Positions 1 to 5,250 of a stretch of 5,432 nucleotides of DNA are shown here, in pieces. The position numbers and the translations under genes were made by a program. The stretch is from Methanothrix sp. GTDB lineage: Archaea; Halobacteriota; Methanosarcinia; Methanotrichales; Methanotrichaceae. Each line of letters begins with the position of its first letter. Positions within the stretch are counted from its first letter, which is position 1. The stretch lies in assembly GCA_003162615.1 (NCBI GenBank), contig PMNG01000085.1, positions 14,056-19,487 of the forward strand, in the 5' to 3' direction. The notes under the pieces are model-generated. The model saw only the letters and a program-made list of their open reading frames with translations. It was not told the DNA's origin and made no database searches.

Positions 1-69
1 GTTTGTTTAGGTTCAAAAGGTAGTTCTGTTAGCACGGCATGGGACTCAACCCATTATCTTTGATCGAAA

Positions 70-489
70 TCATTCTAGGTTTGGGATACTCAATATCTCA
101 TTCAAGCTTCCTTGTTCTTCGGCAATTGATTCAAAGCATACAAGACCAAGAATGCCCATAATCTGAGCTCTAAAAGCAAGATGCTGCACACCTCGCATAA
201 AAACTCCGGCGTATTTCGAGTCCAATTGCTCCTCGCACGAACCTAAACTATATAATGACACACTGAAGCGCACGTTCCATGTAATCGGCCGCGTCACGCG
301 AAGGTTAACGTTTCGAACTTCTCCAGAGAAGTGCTCTGTCGCTGTCGGTACATATCCCTCGAACACCTCAACTTCAAATATATCCTGAATCTACTCGATC
401 AGCTCGTAGAGGCTTAATGCAAGGCACTGGAATGCGGCAAAACCTCTTCGTCTAACTGGGCCAAGGCTAACAGAATCAAGCTGCTTCAT
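70..489 (-). pseudogene. Hypothetical protein frame interrupted by one in-frame UAG
   Basis: Reading the minus strand from an ATG at 489, one frame stays open to a TGA at 70-72 (about 140 codons) except for a single TAG at 391-393. The first part reads MKQLDSVSLGPV and ends ...LYELIE before the stop. The second part continues with IQDIFEVEVFEGY and ends ...LNEILSIPNLE. The first usual start after the TAG is a GTG at 366, giving a 98-residue protein if only that part is expressed. I do not recognise the family; there is no clear signal peptide, membrane segment or metal motif. No strong ribosome binding site precedes either start. The gene lies in the same direction as the tfx-like gene, about 200 bases downstream of it. 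A decayed gene with a nonsense mutation is the simplest reading; a real 98-residue protein from the GTG, a chance open frame, or readthrough of UAG are alternatives. Confidence 0.35.
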
Positions 490-637
490 GATCGGAGATC
501 GGCAGTTCAACCATCGACTCCACCCTCAATTGGTGAGTTGTTTATGAATAAAGGTTGACGTTGTACCGCGAATCTATCTTTCTATAAGGTCTGAAAGCTA
601 TACTATCCTATTATCGATGTCGAATTCAACTTCAAAT

Positions 638-652
638 TGATAAGATTTATCA
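638..652. repeat. AT-rich inverted repeat downstream of the tfx-like gene
   Basis: TGATAA-GAT-TTATCA is a perfect 6-base inverted repeat around a 3-base centre. It lies about 40 bases beyond the stop of the minus-strand tfx-like gene and upstream of the interrupted frame at 70-489. It could be an operator, part of a promoter or a weak transcript end. There is no T-run after it on the minus strand, so a classical terminator is not supported. Confidence 0.3.
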
Positions 653-688
653 GTATTGCAATCATTGTCAATTGATTTCGGGTTGTTA

Positions 689-1150
689 TTATTGGGATGG
701 TTCCTGTACTATTAGTTCGCCATCTTCGGTGACGTAGATCTCGATATCCTGCAAAAGAGAACGCTTCTTGAACAGCTCGGGTGCCTCTCTTCTAAGCTGG
801 ACGATTATGTCCAGAGATGTTGCAGGAAGCTGAATAGACATTCTGTCTGCTGCTTGGAAGACCCTAGCAGGAATGTCGAAGACATCTGTTCCAGCTGTTA
901 CCTTAAGGGAGATGGGTGCCTGAATGGTCATCCACCGACGGAGAGTATTTTGGGCTCGGGCAATGTTCTGATGAGCCCTTTTCTCCAGGATGCTGATATT
1001 CGACCTGGTGGTCCCCATCATGTCCGCTACCTCCTGTTGGGATCGGCCTTTGTGGCGAAGTTTCACCACCTCAATTTGTCTTTCTGTTAGGAAGGTGGAA
1101 GCATCATCTTTCAGCTCATCATCCTTCAGTTCGTCATCTTCTTGCTTCAT
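689..1150 (-). CDS. Tfx-family DNA-binding transcriptional regulator
   Basis: This 153-residue protein has the methanogen Tfx layout. Residues about 20-72 form a helix-turn-helix of the sigma-70 region 4/LuxR kind, with the family hallmarks FLTERQIEVVKLR, then the recognition part GTTRSNISILEKRA followed by NIARAQNTL. Residues about 75-153 match the Tfx C-terminal domain and contain IPARVFQAAD and a strand-rich acidic end. Tfx of Methanothermobacter was described as binding the promoter of the fmd (molybdenum formylmethanofuran dehydrogenase) operon; the target here is unknown, as no fmd gene is in the window. Oddly, an acidic tail of 18 residues with two DDELK repeats precedes the conserved FLTERQ; relatives usually start close to that motif. 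The ATG at 1150 is the only start before the domain. It lacks a ribosome binding site, but a TATA-like box lies at the right distance for a nearly leaderless transcript. The family call is confident, its target is not. Confidence 0.93.
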   Translation of the reverse strand: MKQEDDELKDDELKDDASTFLTERQIEVVKLRHKGRSQQEVADMMGTTRSNISILEKRAHQNIARAQNTLRRWMTIQAPISLKVTAGTDVFDIPARVFQAADRMSIQLPATSLDIIVQLRREAPELFKKRSLLQDIEIYVTEDGELIVQEPSQ

Positions 1151-1168
1151 CTATGATGCGGAATATGG

Positions 1169-1230
1169 ATCTCTTAAGATAAAAACCTCTGCCCAATGAT
1201 TCGTAGATCTGGATGTAATGTTTAAGAGAT
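1169..1230. repeat. 9-base inverted repeat bracketing the tfx-like promoter
   Basis: ATCTCTTAA at 1169-1177 is the exact reverse complement of TTAAGAGAT at 1222-1230, with 44 bases between. The left arm directly abuts the TATA-like box of the tfx-like gene on its downstream side. The placement suggests paired operator sites, possibly for self-regulation by the Tfx-like protein, but this role is inference. The arms are too far apart and too short for a stable RNA hairpin. Confidence 0.45.
1178..1185 (-). promoter_or_regulatory. TATA-like box of the tfx-like gene
   Basis: On the minus strand the sequence TTTTTATC is centred about 31 bases before the ATG at 1150. Archaeal transcription starts about 25-27 bases after the TATA centre, so the mRNA would begin within a few bases of the ATG, which fits the lack of a ribosome binding site. 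Confidence 0.5.
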
Positions 1231-1386
1231 TTGGCAAACTCCTTTACGACATCTGAATGCATTTTAACATCTACTAGCTAACCGTGCCGTCTCTACTATA
1301 GTTTATCACAATTCTGCTGACAATATAATAACTGACAGTGCCACGAGAAATATGAGCCCCACTCGAGGTTAGTTTTCGAGATTAAT

Positions 1387-1399
1387 TATACTAAGTATA
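1387..1399. promoter_or_regulatory. Perfect 13-base palindrome near the archaemetzincin promoter
   Basis: TATACT-A-AGTATA is a perfect palindrome about 65 bases before the archaemetzincin ATG. With the preceding TTAAT it also forms the best TATA-like sequence on the plus strand in this spacer, predicting a start near 1412-1415 and a leader of about 50 bases. It may be a promoter, an operator or both. A second TATA-like site (TACTTAAT, 1431-1438) would instead give a nearly leaderless mRNA, and I cannot choose between them. Confidence 0.4.
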
Positions 1400-1463
1400 G
1401 AATGTTACCTAAGAAAAATGGCCCACCGAGTACTTAATCTGAGCATGCGTAGATATAGAGAGG

Positions 1464-1955
1464 ATGATCCTCAATCTGCTCCACGACAGACACTCTCTGA
1501 CCGAAGTGGCCTGTATTAAAAGAGCAATTGAAGATCGCTATGGCCTCTACGGAGTTCAGGTCCACGATCGAGGCTACCTTTATGTTCCGTTTAAAGGGCC
1601 AAGGCTGGACGCATCTGAGCTGCTGAGATACATGGCAGGAGCGTTGTTAGGTCCGAAGATGTGTCTATGGGTTGTGGACGAGGAGCTGTTCTACCCAGGG
1701 AAAGGTGCAATTTTCGGTTGTTCCGCAGGAAAGTCCGCCGTCCTTTCCCGATCCGGGATGGACCAAGCCGTTCTCGCCAAAGAGGCCATCCACGAGGTTG
1801 GCCATGTCTTGGGACTGAACCACTGCCAGGAGAACTGCGTCATGAATCTCTCGATAAGCAGGGATGAGCTGGGGAAGAAGTCCTCTTCCCTCTGCCCAAG
1901 CTGCTCCACACGGCTCCTGATTAGAGCTGCAGCCGACTCTGAGTTTAGCCGTTAG
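1464..1955 (+). CDS. amzA: Archaemetzincin-type zinc metalloprotease
   Basis: The 163-residue protein carries the archaemetzincin active site HEVGHVLGLNH at residues 110-120: H110, H114 and H120 should bind the catalytic zinc and E111 act as the base. Four cysteines (C121, C125, C144, C147) fit the second, structural zinc site, with the family Met at M127 in the CVM sequence. Ahead of it, VDEELFYPGKGAIFGCSAG and the following SAVLS match the conserved central strands. No signal peptide or membrane segment is seen, so a cytosolic enzyme is expected; natural substrates of archaeal members are not known. The spacing between the first two cysteines is CX3C, one shorter than the CX4C I recall from the published signature. 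The ATG at 1464 is the only usual start in the frame; GAGAGG touches it directly, which is too close for an ideal ribosome binding site. The stop codon overlaps that of the converging beta-helix gene. Family call is strong; the symbol follows archaeal usage. Confidence 0.93.
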   Translation: MILNLLHDRHSLTEVACIKRAIEDRYGLYGVQVHDRGYLYVPFKGPRLDASELLRYMAGALLGPKMCLWVVDEELFYPGKGAIFGCSAGKSAVLSRSGMDQAVLAKEAIHEVGHVLGLNHCQENCVMNLSISRDELGKKSSSLCPSCSTRLLIRAAADSEFSR

Positions 1956-3793
1956 CCCACAGTTACAACGTTGCTCTGGCCCAGGATCTGGTAAGCCCCC
2001 TCACCTACCTCAGTGATCGCAGAGCGGAACATCCTGAAGTCGTATTGCCCTGGATCACCAGGGAGCTGCCAGGTTATGCTGCCGCAGCTCTTGCTGCCAA
2101 TGTTCATCATACCAAGGTAGAACTTGTCAGGCCTGTTCACGCCGTACATGCCGATCACACCTGTTCCTTCTGGAGGCGCTCCCCAGTATGTGACCGTGAC
2201 TGTCCCTCCCGGCCCGACCTTGGATGGCGAGGCTATGACTTTGTTCCCAGCCATAGCCGTGGCCTCTATGTTGTTGCTTGTGGCAAGCCTTGTGAAGCTA
2301 TCGTTCTCGAAGAGCCTGAAGTTGTAGCTGCCCGGATCGGGAGCTTCTAGTGTCACGGTGCCGTTCTCATTTCCGTTCAGATATTGTCTGGTTACATAGC
2401 TGCCGTCCGGTGACCCGGATTTGTACATGGCGATCCAATCGTTTTCATATCCAGGAGCTCCGGAGTACTTGACAGTGACCATCTCGCATTCGTTGACAGA
2501 GGCAGGCGTCGCTGCGATTGTCGGGACGTTGACATCGAAGTTCAGAGAGGCCAGCTCTTCTCCGCTGGCGTTGTACATCCTCAGATCATAAGACCCATTC
2601 TCTGCCGGAACCTTTAGGTTCAGTAAACCAGATGAGCCTGCTATGCTTTGGTGAGGCAGAGACTTTTTCTGATCGACATATCCGCTAGGAAGATCCGCCC
2701 TCACGACTCCTACCCAGCCTGAGATGTTCTTAGGAGCTAAATACATAACATCAACATCACTACCTGGCAAGTAGGTTCTATGGTCGATCTTCAGCTCTGA
2801 GCCCATCAAACCCTTGGACTTGTAACTGAGTATAGCATCAATAGAAGCTTTGGGCAGCTTATCCACATCGTGCCCCCCAGGAATGCTATATCCGGAATCG
2901 CAGATCCCGTCCCTGTTGCGGTCCTTGCAGCCTTGTTCTCTGGCATCGTAACTGCTATAGTGATTGCCCGCTTTGCCATTGTCCCACTGGTTGTACCCGT
3001 CATCAAATGCGCTTTCGCCATTGTACAGGAGGTTGTTCTGATAGAGGAGATTTGAGTCAGGAGACAGATTCGTGCTATTCTTGTCAATTTTGTAGCTGGT
3101 TGCCTCATCAGTGGGATGGTATTTAATGGATACACCCTTGCCATTTCCATTGGTGTTGGTGGTGATGCTCTCGCTGAAGTTGTAGTTTGAGATATTGATG
3201 CCGATTTTGTTCCTGGTCAGGTTATTCGCATCGATTGTATTGCCTCTGGAAGTCCGAATGGAGATTCCGTCTTGGTTCACGCTTACATAATTTCCTCGTA
3301 CTTGATTGTCGTTAGAGTGCACGAGCATGATCCCGCTGTTCTTGTTCTCTGCTGCTGTATTGCTGAAGAGGGTATTATTGCTTGCATGGTAAAGGAGAAT
3401 TCCGTAGTTGTTATTTTTAATCGCCAAATTACCCTTGATTATGTTCTCCCGCGAAAGAACCCTTATTCCGGCATCGTTAGGTCCCACTCCGGAGCCAATA
3501 GCTGTAAATCCCAACAGAGTCGAACCGTTGGCCGAAATTGTTATAGCGCTTCCATCATCGCCTGCGTCTACCACTGGTTCGCCTACGCCTTTGAGGGTGA
3601 GCTGTTTGGTCACATTGACTCTCTCGTGATAGGTACCATTTTGTACCTCAATTATCTTCCCTGGCGAAGCCGCATTTATTGCCGTTTGGATGCTTTGTCC
3701 AGGTTTCACGTAGAATGTAGAGTTTGCTGTGCCTGAGAGCAACGCCATCATTGCCACCAGCATGATAACCGTGGATTTTCTCATCTTTAGCAT
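1952..3793 (-). CDS. Secreted NosD-type beta-helix protein with three Ig-like repeats
   Basis: Numbered from the ATG at 3793 (613 residues). Residues 1-25 are a Sec signal peptide: a basic start, a hydrophobic core (IMLVAMMALLSG) and a likely cut after ANS. Residues 26 to about 285 are a right-handed parallel beta-helix of the NosD/PbH1 kind, opening with the typical YVKPGQSIQTAINAA and then repeating turns such as GIxLxxSxxNxIxxN. Next comes a NosD-like tail, with QWDNGKAGNHYSSYD, then DRNRDGICD (a possible calcium loop, D291/N293/D295/D299) and YSIPGG. Three Ig-like repeats follow at about 333-421, 426-511 and 518-612; each has a W/V-[IV]-[GA]-[MV] core and ends in G-[SQ]-Y-[DN]-[FL]-R-[ML]-[FY]. 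Many NxS/T sites suggest surface glycosylation. No C-terminal anchor is visible, so it may be released or held by other layers. A GTG at 3808 is in frame but lies at or before the predicted transcript start; ATG 3784 is the other option. AGAGG lies at 3797-3801. Its ligand is unknown. Confidence 0.9.
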   Translation of the reverse strand: MLKMRKSTVIMLVAMMALLSGTANSTFYVKPGQSIQTAINAASPGKIIEVQNGTYHERVNVTKQLTLKGVGEPVVDAGDDGSAITISANGSTLLGFTAIGSGVGPNDAGIRVLSRENIIKGNLAIKNNNYGILLYHASNNTLFSNTAAENKNSGIMLVHSNDNQVRGNYVSVNQDGISIRTSRGNTIDANNLTRNKIGINISNYNFSESITTNTNGNGKGVSIKYHPTDEATSYKIDKNSTNLSPDSNLLYQNNLLYNGESAFDDGYNQWDNGKAGNHYSSYDAREQGCKDRNRDGICDSGYSIPGGHDVDKLPKASIDAILSYKSKGLMGSELKIDHRTYLPGSDVDVMYLAPKNISGWVGVVRADLPSGYVDQKKSLPHQSIAGSSGLLNLKVPAENGSYDLRMYNASGEELASLNFDVNVPTIAATPASVNECEMVTVKYSGAPGYENDWIAMYKSGSPDGSYVTRQYLNGNENGTVTLEAPDPGSYNFRLFENDSFTRLATSNNIEATAMAGNKVIASPSKVGPGGTVTVTYWGAPPEGTGVIGMYGVNRPDKFYLGMMNIGSKSCGSITWQLPGDPGQYDFRMFRSAITEVGEGAYQILGQSNVVTVG

Positions 3794-3826
3794 CAACCTC
3801 TTCTGCACGGTTCACTAATCTCATGC

Positions 3827-3834
3827 AATATAAA
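3827..3834 (-). promoter_or_regulatory. TATA box of the beta-helix protein gene
   Basis: On the minus strand TTTATATT, within CTTTATATTG, is a near-consensus archaeal TATA box. It predicts transcription starting near 3804, giving a leader of about 11 bases to the ATG at 3793 or 20 bases to the ATG at 3784, with GAGGT at 3796-3800 inside the leader. This argues against the GTG at 3808 as the start. Confidence 0.6.
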
Positions 3835-3914
3835 GCTATGATCAGCATGACAAACAACTGTCAGCAATATCGGTCCATACAGGTTTTTTCCAATCCTCAA
3901 GTTCATTTCCCGCT

Positions 3915-3956
3915 TTCAACCGTTTTTCCAATTCAACCGTTCTCCAAGTTCAACCG
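3915..3956. repeat. Three TTCAACCG repeats with an exact 17-base period
   Basis: TTCAACCG begins at 3915, 3932 and 3949 (CGGTTGAA on the minus strand). Between copies the spacers are similar and end in CCAA or CCAAG, and a further TTTTTCCAAT lies at 3885-3894. The array sits between two divergent promoters, ending about 15 bases before the TATA-like box of the plus-strand gene and about 80 bases upstream of that of the beta-helix gene. The position suits binding of a repeated-site transcription factor, most naturally an activator of the plus-strand gene. That role is inference. Confidence 0.55.
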
Positions 3957-3971
3957 ATCCCCCCTAGTCAG

Positions 3972-3979
3972 CTTTTTAA
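3972..3979 (+). promoter_or_regulatory. TATA-like box of the 4003 gene (leaderless)
   Basis: CTTTTTAA is centred 27 bases before the ATG at 4003, so the transcript should begin at or next to the start codon. This supports ATG 4003 over the upstream in-frame ATGs at 3823, 3838 and 3847, which would lie before the promoter. Confidence 0.5.
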
Positions 3980-4002
3980 GCCTTGAAGGCGAATTCTCTG
4001 CT

Positions 4003-4455
4003 ATGGATTGCAACCGAAGCTGCCAGGATTTCTGCCGCTGGATCGAGACAGTGCCTTGCCACGTGAGGTACAGCATGCCCAAGGAGCGTTTCCCGGTGCT
4101 TCCGGAGTGCTTCAAAGAGACGGTTCTGGGAGAGTACGTTGACGGCGCAGGCAAGCAGTTTCGCGGACCGAATGGAGCTCACGTCCACGAGTTTGAGGAT
4201 AAATGGGTTCTGCATAGGGACATCGTTGATGCAGACCGCGATCCCTTTGGCCATTTGGTCAACGATGCACCGGAGTACCTGGTATCGGTGCTCCTGGGGG
4301 CAGTCGTGGGCCTAGCCACAGAAAAGAGGGGAAGAGATAAAGCGCTAATCGCAGCAGGGCTGACTGGAGCCTTTGCCCTGGTGTCAGGAAAGGTGCTGAA
4401 GATGCTCAACGGGGACCCGTCGGACGGAGATGAGACGGTCCCTAAGCTTGGCTAG
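4003..4455 (+). CDS. Conserved hypothetical methanogen protein, Cys-rich N-terminus, hydrophobic C-terminal segments
   Basis: The protein has 150 residues from the ATG at 4003. Four cysteines lie in the first 19 residues (C3, C7, C11, C19) and another at C36, an arrangement that could bind a metal or form disulfides. A central block, GKQFRGPNGAHVHEFEDKW and then LHRDIVDADRDPFGHLVNDAPE, resembles a conserved block I recall from uncharacterised proteins of Methanosarcinales; its function is not known to me. Residues about 92-107 (LVSVLLGAVVGLA) and 115-135 (ALIAAGLTGAFALVSG) are hydrophobic and might dip into or cross the membrane as a hairpin. The same frame is open back to 3823, but that stretch is low-complexity and covers the TATA box and the TTCAACCG array, so I reject it as coding. 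The MarC-family gene follows after 18 bases, suggesting one transcript. Gene reality is well supported by the conserved-looking core; the function is unknown. Confidence 0.8.
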   Translation: MDCNRSCQDFCRWIETVPCHVRYSMPKERFPVLPECFKETVLGEYVDGAGKQFRGPNGAHVHEFEDKWVLHRDIVDADRDPFGHLVNDAPEYLVSVLLGAVVGLATEKRGRDKALIAAGLTGAFALVSGKVLKMLNGDPSDGDETVPKLG

Positions 4456-4473
4456 CATGGGTTGCATAGATAA

Positions 4474-5127
4474 ATGGCATCGTTCGACTTTATCTTCTAT
4501 TTCCTTTATGTGTTCGCCTCCTTCTTCACCATAGTCAACCCTATCCAGGCAACGATAACTTTCATCACCTTAACTCCGATCGCAAGCTCGGAGGAACGAA
4601 AGAGGATAACCTTACGCACTACCTCGGTCGCCTTTGCGATCGCTCTTTTATTTGCTGTCGGTGGAAACCTGATCCTTCAGTTCTTCGGGATCACTGTGGA
4701 TTCTCTGCGGGTGGCTGGTGGAGTGCTACTCTTCCTAGTAGCCATAGACATGCTCAGAGGTGAAAAAGAGCACAAGAAGGTGACCGAGGCTGAGATCCAG
4801 GATGCAAATTTGCGGGAGGACATATCTGTGTTCCCCCTGGCCATGCCGCTTCTAACAGGTCCAGGAGCCATCACCACGGTGATCGTTCAAATGGACACTG
4901 CTCTGACCATTTTTCAGAAAGCTCTTGTCATGACGGCCCTGGTCTTGACCTTCGCCACCACATACCTGATCCTCAGGTCCTCAGAGTACATAGACAAAGC
5001 CCTGGGAGTAACTGGTATAATGGTTTTGACAAGGATTCAAGGGCTGGTCCTTGGAGCTATAGCAGTCAATTTCGTGGCTATGGGTGCATGGAACATATTC
5101 GTCTCCCTGAAAAGTGTATCTCCATGA
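4474..5127 (+). CDS. MarC family (UPF0056) integral membrane protein
   Basis: The 217-residue protein has the six-helix MarC profile: helices near residues 6-26, 50-71, 77-94, 118-140, 149-167 and 186-211. Family marks are the NPI motif at 22-24 in the first helix, the AGGVLLFLVAIDML helix, and PLAMPLLTGPGAITT at 121-135 after a charged cytoplasmic loop (about 95-116). The duplicated half-structure (NPI in the first half, GPG in the second) is usual for the family. MarC proteins were once linked to multiple antibiotic resistance in Escherichia coli, a role later withdrawn; the transported substrate, if any, is unknown. The start is fixed because an in-frame TAA directly precedes the ATG. There is no clear ribosome binding site, so translation may depend on coupling with the upstream gene 18 bases away. 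Length and motifs are normal and nothing suggests damage. Confidence 0.93.
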   Translation: MASFDFIFYFLYVFASFFTIVNPIQATITFITLTPIASSEERKRITLRTTSVAFAIALLFAVGGNLILQFFGITVDSLRVAGGVLLFLVAIDMLRGEKEHKKVTEAEIQDANLREDISVFPLAMPLLTGPGAITTVIVQMDTALTIFQKALVMTALVLTFATTYLILRSSEYIDKALGVTGIMVLTRIQGLVLGAIAVNFVAMGAWNIFVSLKSVSP

Positions 5128-5166
5128 AGGGACTTTTCCATAATCTCAGTTCTGAGTAGCCGATAT

Positions 5167-5186
5167 AGGTTGACTTAGGTCGACCT
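5167..5186. promoter_or_regulatory. Tandem decamer/palindrome, candidate operator of the DUF39 gene
   Basis: Two adjacent 10-base units, AGGTTGACTT (5167-5176) and AGGTCGACCT (5177-5186), match at 8 of 10 bases; the second is a perfect palindrome. They end 6 bases before the TATA-like box of the DUF39 gene, over or next to the site where TFB would contact DNA, so a bound protein could repress or activate. The regulator is not known. Confidence 0.45.
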
Positions 5187-5192
5187 TGAGGC

Positions 5193-5200
5193 GATATAAT
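5193..5200 (+). promoter_or_regulatory. TATA-like box of the DUF39 gene
   Basis: GATATAAT predicts transcription starting near 5222 and a leader of about 28 bases that contains AGGAA (5236-5240), ten bases before the ATG at 5251. A weaker GATATAGG occurs at 5162-5169. Confidence 0.45.
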
Positions 5201-5250
5201 CCCGTAGCGAAAGTGATGTTCAGGGCATAGATTCCAGGAAAGACGAAGGC

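Larger units (their letters stand above)
1151..1463. other. AT-rich divergent intergenic region
   Basis: These 313 bases separate the divergent tfx-like and archaemetzincin genes. They hold the tfx-like TATA box, the 9-base inverted repeat (1169-1230), a CTCGA/TCGAG hairpin with a 9-base loop (1362-1380), and a perfect 13-base palindrome (1387-1399). Two tiny frames are present: a 12-codon ATG frame at 1218-1256 (MFKRFGKLLYDI) and an 11-codon one at 1402-1437; neither has support beyond being open. I see no tRNA or other recognisable RNA gene. The length is generous for two promoters, so an unannotated small RNA cannot be excluded. Confidence 0.5.

Noticed and set aside
1..63. 20-codon plus-strand frame entering from the left edge and ending at TGA 61-63
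   Set aside because: Too short to tell a gene end from a chance open frame, and the residues match nothing I recognise.
368..637. 12-base direct repeat TCAACTTCAAAT at 368-379 and 626-637
   Set aside because: Short, AT-rich, and not placed symmetrically around any feature; probably chance.
1218..1256. 12-codon frame MFKRFGKLLYDI in the tfx/archaemetzincin spacer
   Set aside because: It is too short to judge and has no convincing promoter or ribosome binding site of its own; it also overlaps one arm of the inverted repeat.
3272..3736. 154-codon plus-strand frame opposite the beta-helix gene
   Set aside because: It is a shadow of the strongly supported minus-strand protein; its sequence has no family resemblance or start signals.
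3794..3808. GTG at 3808 as the start of the beta-helix protein
   Set aside because: It falls at or upstream of the transcript start predicted from the TATA box at 3827-3834; ATG 3793 or 3784 gives a clean signal peptide.
3823..4002. In-frame upstream extension of the hypothetical protein (extra 60 residues from an ATG at 3823)
   Set aside because: It would cover the TTCAACCG array and the TATA-like box, its composition is unlike the rest, and the leaderless ATG at 4003 is better placed.
5145..5156. CTCAG-TT-CTGAG symmetry after the MarC gene as a terminator
   Set aside because: The loop is only two bases (four if the stem shrinks to four pairs) and no T-run follows, so it does not support a terminator.
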